A stretch of 45,560 nucleotides of DNA from a virus, in IMG/VR virus record IMGVR_UViG_3300026280_000004, positions 1 to 45,560 of that record; one strand, 5' to 3'. Shown here piece by piece: positions 15,960 through 25,033 of this stretch. Within the stretch, counting starts at the first letter, position 1, and the number at the start of each line of letters is the position of its first letter. Below the pieces are notes generated by a model. The model saw only the letters and a program-made list of their open reading frames with translations. It was not told the DNA's origin and did not search any database. Position numbers and translations under genes: made by a program.

Positions 15960-16211
15960 TTAGATCCAAGTAGAATTTTCAACTCCATAGTAGCTAGGTT
16001 TTCTAGGAGAAGAACCAGCACTATGATAAATTCCTAATTCATCAGTATAGCCTTTTTGAATTAAAGGACCTTTAGGAATATTAGGAATATGATTTTTAGG
16101 ACTCTTTTGTTTTTTATTACAATATTGACAAGTAAAAGTTTTAGCAGTCATTTCTATGACTGTATATTTCGAACAATATTTACATTTAACTGGCTTATAA
16201 GCTTTTCTCAT
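15960..16211 (-). CDS. Small zinc-ribbon protein, 83 residues
   Basis: Two CxxC pairs (Cys10/Cys13 in CKYC and Cys28/Cys31 in CQYC) form a classic zinc ribbon. The rest is Pro, Ser, Gly and Tyr rich and probably unstructured (IPNIPKGPLIQKGYTDELGI). AAGGAGG precedes the ATG. Such proteins bind nucleic acid or act as adaptors. Lying between the helicase and the resolvase-like nuclease, it may assist replication or recombination; that is inference from position. Confidence 0.65.
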   Translation of the reverse strand: MRKAYKPVKCKYCSKYTVIEMTAKTFTCQYCNKKQKSPKNHIPNIPKGPLIQKGYTDELGIYHSAGSSPRKPSYYGVENSTWI

Positions 16212-16220
16212 ATTTCCTCC

Positions 16221-17570
16221 TTAATTTTTACTGGAATATAATTGCTCAAAGCTTTTTTCTAAATCCTCAAATACTTCTTCTTCTTTTCTAACTAGATCTT
16301 CTTCATCATATTCTTCTACTCTAAAATTAGAAGAATTAAATCTATATATAGCTGTTCCTAAATCTCCATCATTTTGCTTAACAATATTAAAATAAATTAA
16401 GTCTTCCTCGTCTTTTATATCAAATTTTAAGTTTTGTCCAAAGAATTCTTTCTTATACACTAAAGGTCTATTTATAAATAAAACTAATCTTGCTCTAGCT
16501 GCATAATAAGAACTTCCATAAATATCATATTTAGTAACAGAAAAATTATCAAATTCTTCAGGATTTTTAAAGTTTCCTCCTCTTAATTTATTTTCATTAG
16601 CTTGTACTGTACCTACTAAATGTATTTTATGTTTTCTTACTAAAGAATGTAAAATTTCCATTTGTTCTTTTATAAAAGAAGGAGAAGTAAATCCTTCTAA
16701 CATATCTAAAGAGTCTACAAATACTATTACTCTATCTGTTTTAAAACCTCTCTTCTTTAAAATTTCCTTTCCTTTTTCTACTAAAGAGAATAAAGAATAA
16801 GAATTTAAAAATTCTTGACCATTATATAAGTAAGGTAATGAAATTAATTCTCTTTTAGCTTCTTCTAAAATTTTATTTTCCTCTTCATTAGTATATTTAT
16901 AAAGGATTTTTAAGAAAGGAATGCCAGTAAAGATAGATAATATTCTACAAATATTGGATCTTAAGCTCATTTCTAAATTAAAAGAAAGAACAGGTATTTT
17001 TTGCTTTACTAAATTTATTTCTAAATTCTTAATTACAGAAGATTTACCCATTCCTTTCTGACCTACTAATATAGTAATTTCTTCAGGTTCTAAAGGAGAT
17101 GTAACTAGTTTATCTAATTTGTCTAGTCCAAAAGATAGCTTAGTATATTTTTTATGTTTTTCTAATTCTAAAATCATTTCTTCTAATGTTTTAAAAGAAA
17201 AATCTTCTTCAGCTTTTTTATCTATAGAAAGGTTTTCTCTATATTTTTCATCTAAAATCTCTCTAAATTCTTTTAAAGATTTAGAGCTTATTAATCTATA
17301 AGCTAAGTCAGATTTAAAATATTCTAAATATACTTCTTCTAAAATCTTATCAAATTGCTTTATATCTACTTTTGTTTTATAGAATTTTTCTAATTCTTCT
17401 AAAGAATAAGTTGTATTAGTAGTTAAAAGAATTAAGTCATTAGTGTTAGATTCTTTTATTGTTAGTAAAAGCTCTTTGATTCGCTTATTTTTAATGAAAT
17501 TTAAATTTATTTTATGAGCTATCTCATGATCTTGAAGTACATAAGGTATAAGCTTTTCTTCATTAGTCAT
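16221..17570 (-). CDS. DnaB-type replicative helicase
   Basis: This RecA-fold hexameric helicase would unwind DNA at the fork. Walker A GQKGMGKSS starts at residue 170, followed by the VLSFNLEMS strand with its Glu at 200. Walker B VFVDSLDML has Asp286, and VGTVQANENK has the sensor Gln at 323. The first 150 residues are helical, as in T4 gp41 and DnaB N-terminal domains. At 449 residues it matches the family (450-475). AGGAGG supports the start. It lies four genes upstream of the primase. Confidence 0.9.
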   Translation of the reverse strand: MTNEEKLIPYVLQDHEIAHKINLNFIKNKRIKELLLTIKESNTNDLILLTTNTTYSLEELEKFYKTKVDIKQFDKILEEVYLEYFKSDLAYRLISSKSLKEFREILDEKYRENLSIDKKAEEDFSFKTLEEMILELEKHKKYTKLSFGLDKLDKLVTSPLEPEEITILVGQKGMGKSSVIKNLEINLVKQKIPVLSFNLEMSLRSNICRILSIFTGIPFLKILYKYTNEEENKILEEAKRELISLPYLYNGQEFLNSYSLFSLVEKGKEILKKRGFKTDRVIVFVDSLDMLEGFTSPSFIKEQMEILHSLVRKHKIHLVGTVQANENKLRGGNFKNPEEFDNFSVTKYDIYGSSYYAARARLVLFINRPLVYKKEFFGQNLKFDIKDEEDLIYFNIVKQNDGDLGTAIYRFNSSNFRVEEYDEEDLVRKEEEVFEDLEKSFEQLYSSKN

Positions 17571-17598
17571 TTTTTCCTCCTAAAATATTTTAAAAGTA

Positions 17599-18003
17599 TT
17601 ACTCATTAGAATCTTCTAAAATTAATTTTGAATATAATTTACTATAATCTATAGTTTTATCTTCCAAAGCTTCCTTTTGAGCCTCTATAGTTTTAATAGA
17701 AGGAATTTTATCTTCTTTTATTAAAGTAGCTTGATTTACAGTAATTCCTCTTTGAGAAGAAAAGATAGGTGTTAATAAATTAGAATCTGCTTCTGCTAAT
17801 ACTTTATAAATATAAGCTATTTCTTTTAAGGAGAGCCCTTCTCCTTGATTATCAATTTTATCTTCTATTAAAAGCAATAATTTTTGCTTTATAATAGATC
17901 TTGAAGTTAAATCTTCTTTTATTAAATTTAAAAAATTAGTTAAAGTTTTCTTATAGTTTTCTTCATAATTGTCTTTAGGTTTTATGTTAATTTCTTTATC
18001 CAT
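17599..18003 (-). CDS. Unknown protein, 134 residues, directly upstream of the helicase
   Basis: Not recognised. I chose the ATG at 18003, which has AAGGA at the right distance, over a TTG two codons earlier. The protein is largely helical (TLTNFLNLIKEDLTSRSIIK; LSLKEIAYIYKVLAEADSNL) and ends acidic. A small helical protein just before a DnaB helicase could be a loader like T4 gp59, but there is no motif for that. Confidence 0.65.
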   Translation of the reverse strand: MDKEINIKPKDNYEENYKKTLTNFLNLIKEDLTSRSIIKQKLLLLIEDKIDNQGEGLSLKEIAYIYKVLAEADSNLLTPIFSSQRGITVNQATLIKEDKIPSIKTIEAQKEALEDKTIDYSKLYSKLILEDSNE

Positions 18004-18030
18004 AAGCAATTCCTTTTTTAATTTAAATAA

Positions 18031-18471
18031 TTATTCTATTTTTTCAATAAGAAAATTCCAAAGTTCTAAATCTAGTTCCTCTTTAAATGTAGAGACTTTT
18101 TCTCTAATTAAAGATAAATTTCTATGCTTTAATAAAAATGCATAATTTTCAGGTATTCTTTTCTTAATAATATTTACAGCCTCATTAAAAGGATGACCTT
18201 TATATTCTAATAAAATAATAAAAGAAATTATTGTAGCTTCTATATAATCTTTTTTAGGAGGAACTTTTATAAATTTTCCTGAGAAGATAGTAATAAATTC
18301 TTCTAATTTATTTAAGTCTAATAAATTTGCTAAATAGAAAAATCCATCTGAAATATTTTCGTTTTCTTTAGATAAAATATACAAAGCTAAAACCTTTAAG
18401 TATTTTTCTAAATTTTCAGAATCTTTTTCTATAAGCTCTTTTGTTTTGCTTATAATTTCTTTGTCTTCCAT
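18031..18471 (-). CDS. Unknown helical protein, 146 residues
   Basis: Not recognised. GAGGAGGT precedes the ATG at 18471. The chain is helical throughout, with leucine-rich stretches (NLEKYLKVLALYILSKENEN; FFYLANLLDLNKLEEF) and no Cys cluster or P-loop. It begins two bases after the stop of the sigma-like gene and leads to the helicase genes, so it is in the same operon. Confidence 0.65.
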   Translation of the reverse strand: MEDKEIISKTKELIEKDSENLEKYLKVLALYILSKENENISDGFFYLANLLDLNKLEEFITIFSGKFIKVPPKKDYIEATIISFIILLEYKGHPFNEAVNIIKKRIPENYAFLLKHRNLSLIREKVSTFKEELDLELWNFLIEKIE

Positions 18472-18473
18472 TT

Positions 18474-19289
18474 TTATACCTCCTCAATTTCTTTTAAGAA
18501 TTTTTTAAAAATTAAATAAGGAATTATTTTTTTTGGATCTCCTTCTATAAAACTTTTCACTTTGTGAATGTTTTTGGTAGAGAAATAAATTATTATTAAT
18601 AAAAGAAAAGTAGGTAAAAATTCAGATCCTCTAAAAAAATCTATATAATTGTTTAGAATATTTTCTACTTCAATTTTATTAAAGAATTTAGAAGTCTTAT
18701 TACATTCTATTCTATAGAAAATTTTATCTATCTTTCTAGAATCTAATTTTTCATCTTGAGAATTATCAGATAAATATTCAAATTTTATATTTTTATTAGA
18801 ATAGAGAATTTGAATGATTTTATATTTTATAAAGCTTCCAAAGCTTCTAGCTATATATAATTCTCTCTTTTTTATTCTTTCTAAAAAAATTATAGCTACT
18901 TCTTTAGAAACATCATCTAAAAATTCTTCATCTTCTAAAAGAGAAGCTTTCTTATTTTTAAGATAAGACTTTAAAATATTTTTAGAGTAAGAAGTTATTT
19001 CATTATACATTTTAGTTAATAGAATATCTTCTTTACCTAAATTTTTATAAAGCTTCTCTTGAAGAATTCTTAAAGTTCTTTCATTAGAATCTTTTTCTAA
19101 AATACAAAACCAACTTTTACAATTTGGACAAGAGGCATATTCGGATACCCATTTTTCAGTATCTTCTATAGTAAAAATATGATTACATATTTGGCATTTA
19201 AATACATGAGACTTTGAAAAGGTAGAAATTCCATCTTTAAAATAGTTCTTTAAAAATCGTATTATAAAGTCTTTTTGTTTGGATGGCAT
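18474..19289 (-). CDS. Zinc-ribbon protein with a sigma region 2-like segment
   Basis: The N-terminal 60 residues hold two CxxC pairs (Cys32/Cys35 and Cys54/Cys57), a zinc ribbon. Residues about 85-165 look like sigma-70 region 2: LLTKMYNEITSYSKNILKSY, then EEFLDDVSKEVAIIFLERIK, then SFGSFIKYKIIQILYSN. In sigma factors this region binds core RNA polymerase and the -10 element. T4 gp55 is a small late sigma factor of comparable design. If correct, this protein would redirect host RNA polymerase to late promoters. The C-terminal 100 residues are helical with no clear region 4. The start lacks a good ribosome binding site and follows the giant gene's stop by four bases... in transcription order the giant gene comes first, so coupling is likely. 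A DNA-binding protein of another kind is possible. Confidence 0.4.
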   Translation of the reverse strand: MPSKQKDFIIRFLKNYFKDGISTFSKSHVFKCQICNHIFTIEDTEKWVSEYASCPNCKSWFCILEKDSNERTLRILQEKLYKNLGKEDILLTKMYNEITSYSKNILKSYLKNKKASLLEDEEFLDDVSKEVAIIFLERIKKRELYIARSFGSFIKYKIIQILYSNKNIKFEYLSDNSQDEKLDSRKIDKIFYRIECNKTSKFFNKIEVENILNNYIDFFRGSEFLPTFLLLIIIYFSTKNIHKVKSFIEGDPKKIIPYLIFKKFLKEIEEV

Positions 19290-19293
19290 ATTT

Positions 19294-22200
19294 TTATCTT
19301 CTAATATCAGTAATTAAAATATCATTTGTATTAAATTTATCTACTAATTTTGGAATGTACATTCCATTTTTTGTATTCTTTTCGAAAACTATATGTTTAT
19401 TTTCTACTATAGCTCTTATTACTAATTTAGAAAATTTATATAGGTCATTATCTTCTTGAATAGTTAATAAATCTCTTAGTCTAGCTAAATTAAAAGAAAA
19501 ACCATTTCTTAAAGCAAAAGATCTAAAATCTTCTCCTAATTCTTTGCTATTTAGTAATCCTTTTATAGTATAAAACTCATTTTCAGTCATATCTTTCATA
19601 GAAATATTTGAAAACTCAAATTTTCCTATACTTTTTTGATCTATAAAAGATATATCATTGCTAAATAATTTTGTTATAAAATGAGTTTTTTGTTTAATTG
19701 CTATACCAAACATGCCATTACCTGGAACTGTATGAGTAAAATAAGTAGAAATATTTAAAGCAAAAGTTACAAATTCAGAATTAGCTTTTTTATTAGGAAG
19801 AAATACATTAAATAATCTTTTTACAATAAAGTTATCTTCTATTGAAATATTCTTTTCAGAAGAAAATATAGAAGCTATAGAATTAGCTAAATAATAGAGG
19901 TAGATAGGATTATTTTTCAATATGTTATTATTAGAAGGATCTAATAATCCTAATTCTAAAGCTAATAAAATTAAAGCATTTGGTATATCTATAGTAGTTA
20001 ATCCTATTACTTTCCATCTTTGTAAAATAGTAGGTATAATAGAAGAAAGTATTTTTACACTTTTTGAACTAGTTGCATTCTCTACTATTTGTTCAATAAG
20101 AGATATGGTATCGCTAGAAAGATCTTTATTAGCTCCAGCACCTATCTGCATCAAAATTGCATAAAATTCTCTACTTATTATAGAAGGAACTTCAACTTTT
20201 TCTGGTTCATACGTTTCTTCTGTACCAGCTATTTCTTGAGCTGTTTCATCAGAAACTACTTCAGCTTCAAATTCTTTATCTTTATGAGAAATAGTTTTAG
20301 TAATATCTTCTACTCCTATAACAGATAACATTCTATATAAGTCTTTATTCTTAACAAATAATGAGAAGAAAGAATTTATTTGGACAGAATGAAATGTTTT
20401 ATTGAATGTTCTATATACAGATTCATAATATAAAAATTTCTTATCTAAATTTTCTAGACTTTCTGTATACTCATTAGAAGTAGCCAAATTTTGTAAAGTA
20501 TTTCTAAAATCTTTATCATTTTCAGGAATACCTAAATAATGTAAAATAAAATCTAAAACTCTAGGATTAACCTCTCCATTCTCAATTGATCTTCTTAGTA
20601 AGAAGATAAGATAGTGTAAAAATATTATATAAAATTCTTTTTTTACTAAGTTAACAATTTTTCCTGTAGAATAAAATTCTACAACAAAAGGATTGTTCTC
20701 GTTTTTGAGTTTTTCTATAATAGAAGCTTTGTAAAAGTCTTTATATTTATTTAGAACCTCATCAAGATCTTTTCCTTCAAAAGAAGCTACTTTGATGTAT
20801 TCAGCATTTTTGAATATAGAATAATAAATATTAGCTAAGAATTTTTTGAGAAGTAAAGTAATAAAATTATCATCAATTAGGCTATTGCGTAAATCTCTAT
20901 TAAGATTTTTATAATCTATACGATTTCCTTCTAAAGAAGAATTTAATAAAGAAAGTAAAGATTTCATTGATTGCTTAGAAAATTGAGAATTTAATTTTCT
21001 TTCAAAGTATCCATTAAACATATTTTGAAGAATTAAATAAGTTAAATTTGGTTTATATATTACTTCTTTTCTTCTAGTAACATGTATAGGATCAAACTGA
21101 GAAAGAAATTGTTGTATTACAGAATCTCTAAATAAAGAGAATATATAATTTCTTTCTGGAATTACTATATCTGAAGCAAAAGTTCTAGAGTCTAAATTAG
21201 GACTCAAATAAAATACAATTTTTTTATTTAAGATTTTTTTGAGAATTTCTAAATAAAATTTAGCTGTATCATAATTAATTGTATATTTGTCTAAAATTCT
21301 TTCTAAATTTTTAGTTTCTTCTGTATCCTTAGCAGAAGAGATTTTTTTTCTTAAATATTTAGAAATCATACTAAAATTTGAATCTAAAATTTTATCTAAA
21401 AGAGATATATTTAAATTTCCATCCTTATCTATTATATTAGAATTAGAAAAATAACGAAGTTCTTGAGAAGCTGCATCCTTAATATTTTCTGATTTAAAAA
21501 AATAAAAGAATTTTGAATCAGTGCTTAATTTTGTAGAAATAGAATAAGCTAAATATTTATCTTCTTTAAGAATTTTTGAAAAATTTAGTTGAATATTTAC
21601 TACTAACCTCTTAGCCTCTTCATCTTTATCCTTAGGCTTAAAGAAATCTTCTCCTAATAAGAATTTCTTTATAGCTATAGCTAATATTTCATTAAAAAGT
21701 TCAGCTTTAGAGTTTATTTTTTCTATAAAAAAATTAGCTTTATCCTTTATAAATTTATCATAACCTTTGATATTAATATCTAAAAGTTCTCCTAAATTTG
21801 TAATACCTAAATGGTCTTTATAAAAAGAAGAATTTGATATAACTAAGTATTCAAATTTTGAAATTAAATTACCAAATTCTTCTAAAGCTCTTCTTTCTAT
21901 AAATTCTTTTAAATTTCTTTCTTCTTCTGTTTCTACCTCATCTGAAGACATTTGATCTACTTCTTCTATTTTAGCAGCTGATTTAGAAGCACCTATTTTT
22001 ACTTTAACATTACTAAAATTTTCAGTACGTACTGTTGATTCAAAACTATTATAAGATTTTACTAAAGTATCTTCAAATGAACTAAAATTCTCTATTACTT
22101 CTAGGAATTCTAAAAGATAAATTTCCAAATACTGAAAAATTCTAAAAGATTTAAGGTAATAAACATTACTAGAAACAGACTTATAAATCTCAAAAAGTTT

Positions 22201-24990
22201 TTGATCTTCTTCATTTTTAGAGTTTTTAAGTTTTCTAGCTTTTAATGTAATATAATTGTTCAAATGCTTATTTATAAATAGAAATGTATCTCTTAAAGCT
22301 TTTGTGGTACATACGAACATTTTAGAAGTCGTAGGTGTTAAATTTTCAGTTACAGCAAAATAAACAGCCTCATTATAAAGATCTTTATTTTTTCTAATTA
22401 AATTAATAATTTCAAAAGCAATAGGATATTTTTTCTCAAGAATAGAATTAGTAGCTAAATAATTTAAGTAATTTCTAGCAACTGCTAATATTAATCTAGT
22501 CATATCATCTGAAGAAAGTGATTCTACTTTATTAGAAGCTAAATCTAAATAGAATCTTAATTTCTTTAAGAATTTTATTACAGGATCTTCTTTAGGTTTT
22601 TCTGTAGGATTCTCTATAAATTTCTTTATATTTTCTTCTGTAGGAAAGAGATTAAGTAAATCTATTATGAATTTTTTTATAGAGTCTTCAAATATATGAT
22701 TTAGAATTTGTTCTAAAGATTCTGAATCAGAACTAGATAATTTATTAGAAGCTAAAGATAATATCTTAATATAAATATTTTTTACCTCTTCATCAAGAAC
22801 TTTAAAGTCTTTCTGGTTTAAATTATTTTTTAATAAGTCTAAAAATTTTGGATTGTTTAATTGCTCAAATAATTCTCTCTCACTTATTTTTAAATCAGAA
22901 GGCCTAATACTAGATTTTCTTTCATATACGAAAAACGAATTTTTAAAAAATTCTAAAAGCTTATTACGTACTTCTGGATCTGAAAAATAATCTTTTAGAA
23001 CTTCTGTAATCTCATTTATTAAATATGTATGATTTTGTTTATCTCTTAAAGAATTCTCAGCAGCCTTATTCAATAATTCTTCAATAGCCTTAAAATTAAC
23101 TTGTAAAATATTGTTTTCCTTTTGTATAAATTTTAAAAGATTTAAAAATATAGGACTAATAAAAGCTATTTTAAAAGCTTTTATATATGTATCTATTATG
23201 TTATAAAGTTTTTTTACTAAAAGGTCTACTCTTTCAAAAAGATTATCTGAAAAAGATATATCCAAATTTCTAAATTCTGAAATAGAATCTTTTATATTTA
23301 AGAGAAATTCAGAAAAATTTGGATCATTGATTAAAGAATCTATTCTTTTTAAATTAAGAGAAATAAGGTCTTCTAATTTTTCTTCATCAAATTCATTATT
23401 ATTAAAAGCAGCTACAATAAAGCCTTCAACAATATCTTCTATTTCTTTAGAAGAAATATTAGTAGTTTCAAAATGAACAGAAATGTTCTTTATGAGAATA
23501 TCTTTAAGTTCTTCTAGTCGTTTTTTTGATCTTACTGATTTGGTAAAAGGTTTAAATAATAGACTAAAATTTAAAGCTAATTCTATTAGAGGAACAGAAT
23601 ATTGTAAAGCAAAAATTATTTCTTCCTTAAAAACATTTACGACTATAGTTTGTCCTTTAGTAGATTTTCTTGTTTCACTTTTAGATTGATCTTCTTTTTC
23701 TAAAAATTTCTTTATAGCAGTTTTATTTTTAGAAAGTTGTTCTTTAATTTTTTTCTTAAGCTCATTTATAACTTCTAATTTTACTTCTAAAGGATTTGAA
23801 GATTTTTCAAAAATTAAAAGAGGGTTTGAAGGAATTCTTTTAGAGTCGGTTTCTTTAGTAAAAGGATATTCTAATTTTTTAGATATATAGGATTCTACAT
23901 CAAAAATATTAGAAGATTTCTTTAAAATAGATTCCAAATAATCTAAAGAAGATAAAGCTAAATTATGTAATAAATACATGTGATACCTAAAAAGTCTAGG
24001 TCCTGAAGTACTATCTTCATAAATATTTTTACCAACTAAAGACCTAATAGTAGAATTATATTTGTATTCTAATTCATAAAATTGTTGATTATCCTTGATT
24101 CCAGAATATAAAGATTCTATTTTAGGAATATCCTCTCTAAAATCATAAAGAAGAAATTTCTTTAAGTTAGAAATATAAGATACAGAAGATAATGGAGTGT
24201 CTTCAGAAGTAGGAGCTTTTATATCTAATTTCCTTAAGAATTTTTTCAAATTAAAAACTAAAACTTTAAAAAAGAAAGAAGAATCTTCTATTTCTAATTT
24301 TTTTACTGGATCTTCATCTGTAGTAGCAAAATATTGAAGTATGATACCTAATTTTAGTAGAGCTAAAGAAAAAATAGAATCTGGTATATGTAAGTATCTT
24401 CTTTTAGATATTAATTTAGAAGCATCTAAGTCATCAAACTTGTCATCATCAGAACTAATCTTTTCCATTGTTAATGGATTTATAAATTTTTCTTCTAATT
24501 CTTTAATATAATCTCTATTTTCAGATATAGTTTCATTTTTAATTTTATTATAAGCTTCAAGTACATCTTCTGTAGGAATAGTTTTGTAATAATTTTCTTT
24601 TATGCTAGTACTTAAATTTAATACTATTTGTTCTTTTTTGGTTTCAGTTTCAGAAATGTCTTTAGATAAAGAATTTATTGCTGTATGTAATACTACACCT
24701 TCTATCTTAGATATAAGAGTATTTTCTAATTGAGAAAATTTTTCGTATGGAATTAGAGATCCTGCTAAATAAAATGCATAATAAGGAACTGATGAAGATA
24801 AAAATTTCTCATTGCTTAAATTTAATTTTTCTTGTAGATTTGTAGTTAATAAAGATGATAAAAGAGATTTTTGAACAATTACTTCTTCAGAAGAAATTTC
24901 TGATATTCTGTTAATTACTTCAGAATCTTGCAAGTCTAAATTATGGACTAAATTTAAAAGATTTTTAGGCAAATACAGTCTACTTTTCAT
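19294..24990 (-). CDS. Giant unknown protein, 1898 residues
   Basis: This is by far the largest gene in the window, and I do not recognise it. The sequence is overwhelmingly alpha-helical, rich in Lys, Leu, Ile, Asn, Ser and Phe, with no signal peptide, membrane span, Walker motif, Cys cluster or RNA polymerase DxDGD-like motif. Acidic linkers near residues 172-190 (SSDDDKFDDLDAS), 1003-1025 (EEVDQMSSDEVETEEERN) and 1570-1595 (VVSDETAQEIAGTEETYEPE) suggest at least three globular blocks. It has only a weak AAGGG site, with TATAAT 31 bases upstream. It lies between the polymerase and the sigma-like gene. Possible roles include a virion-packaged ejection protein or a host-takeover scaffold; both are speculation. 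Confidence 0.85.
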   Translation of the reverse strand: MKSRLYLPKNLLNLVHNLDLQDSEVINRISEISSEEVIVQKSLLSSLLTTNLQEKLNLSNEKFLSSSVPYYAFYLAGSLIPYEKFSQLENTLISKIEGVVLHTAINSLSKDISETETKKEQIVLNLSTSIKENYYKTIPTEDVLEAYNKIKNETISENRDYIKELEEKFINPLTMEKISSDDDKFDDLDASKLISKRRYLHIPDSIFSLALLKLGIILQYFATTDEDPVKKLEIEDSSFFFKVLVFNLKKFLRKLDIKAPTSEDTPLSSVSYISNLKKFLLYDFREDIPKIESLYSGIKDNQQFYELEYKYNSTIRSLVGKNIYEDSTSGPRLFRYHMYLLHNLALSSLDYLESILKKSSNIFDVESYISKKLEYPFTKETDSKRIPSNPLLIFEKSSNPLEVKLEVINELKKKIKEQLSKNKTAIKKFLEKEDQSKSETRKSTKGQTIVVNVFKEEIIFALQYSVPLIELALNFSLLFKPFTKSVRSKKRLEELKDILIKNISVHFETTNISSKEIEDIVEGFIVAAFNNNEFDEEKLEDLISLNLKRIDSLINDPNFSEFLLNIKDSISEFRNLDISFSDNLFERVDLLVKKLYNIIDTYIKAFKIAFISPIFLNLLKFIQKENNILQVNFKAIEELLNKAAENSLRDKQNHTYLINEITEVLKDYFSDPEVRNKLLEFFKNSFFVYERKSSIRPSDLKISERELFEQLNNPKFLDLLKNNLNQKDFKVLDEEVKNIYIKILSLASNKLSSSDSESLEQILNHIFEDSIKKFIIDLLNLFPTEENIKKFIENPTEKPKEDPVIKFLKKLRFYLDLASNKVESLSSDDMTRLILAVARNYLNYLATNSILEKKYPIAFEIINLIRKNKDLYNEAVYFAVTENLTPTTSKMFVCTTKALRDTFLFINKHLNNYITLKARKLKNSKNEEDQKLFEIYKSVSSNVYYLKSFRIFQYLEIYLLEFLEVIENFSSFEDTLVKSYNSFESTVRTENFSNVKVKIGASKSAAKIEEVDQMSSDEVETEEERNLKEFIERRALEEFGNLISKFEYLVISNSSFYKDHLGITNLGELLDINIKGYDKFIKDKANFFIEKINSKAELFNEILAIAIKKFLLGEDFFKPKDKDEEAKRLVVNIQLNFSKILKEDKYLAYSISTKLSTDSKFFYFFKSENIKDAASQELRYFSNSNIIDKDGNLNISLLDKILDSNFSMISKYLRKKISSAKDTEETKNLERILDKYTINYDTAKFYLEILKKILNKKIVFYLSPNLDSRTFASDIVIPERNYIFSLFRDSVIQQFLSQFDPIHVTRRKEVIYKPNLTYLILQNMFNGYFERKLNSQFSKQSMKSLLSLLNSSLEGNRIDYKNLNRDLRNSLIDDNFITLLLKKFLANIYYSIFKNAEYIKVASFEGKDLDEVLNKYKDFYKASIIEKLKNENNPFVVEFYSTGKIVNLVKKEFYIIFLHYLIFLLRRSIENGEVNPRVLDFILHYLGIPENDKDFRNTLQNLATSNEYTESLENLDKKFLYYESVYRTFNKTFHSVQINSFFSLFVKNKDLYRMLSVIGVEDITKTISHKDKEFEAEVVSDETAQEIAGTEETYEPEKVEVPSIISREFYAILMQIGAGANKDLSSDTISLIEQIVENATSSKSVKILSSIIPTILQRWKVIGLTTIDIPNALILLALELGLLDPSNNNILKNNPIYLYYLANSIASIFSSEKNISIEDNFIVKRLFNVFLPNKKANSEFVTFALNISTYFTHTVPGNGMFGIAIKQKTHFITKLFSNDISFIDQKSIGKFEFSNISMKDMTENEFYTIKGLLNSKELGEDFRSFALRNGFSFNLARLRDLLTIQEDNDLYKFSKLVIRAIVENKHIVFEKNTKNGMYIPKLVDKFNTNDILITDIRR

Positions 24991-25033
24991 ATTTTATGAC
25001 CCTTATAACAGTTATATAATATTATAGTATCTC

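Noticed and set aside
19922-20328. Plus-strand ORFs inside the giant gene and similar ones at 2760, 5709, 8063, 11271, 12573, 17119, 23483 and 41825
   Set aside because: They lie opposite well-supported minus-strand genes, lack ribosome binding sites and have composition expected of antisense shadows.
25021-25026. TATAAT as promoter for the giant gene
   Set aside because: No -35 or extended -10 element at the right distance; in DNA this AT-rich the hexamer is common. Mentioned in the gene entry only.
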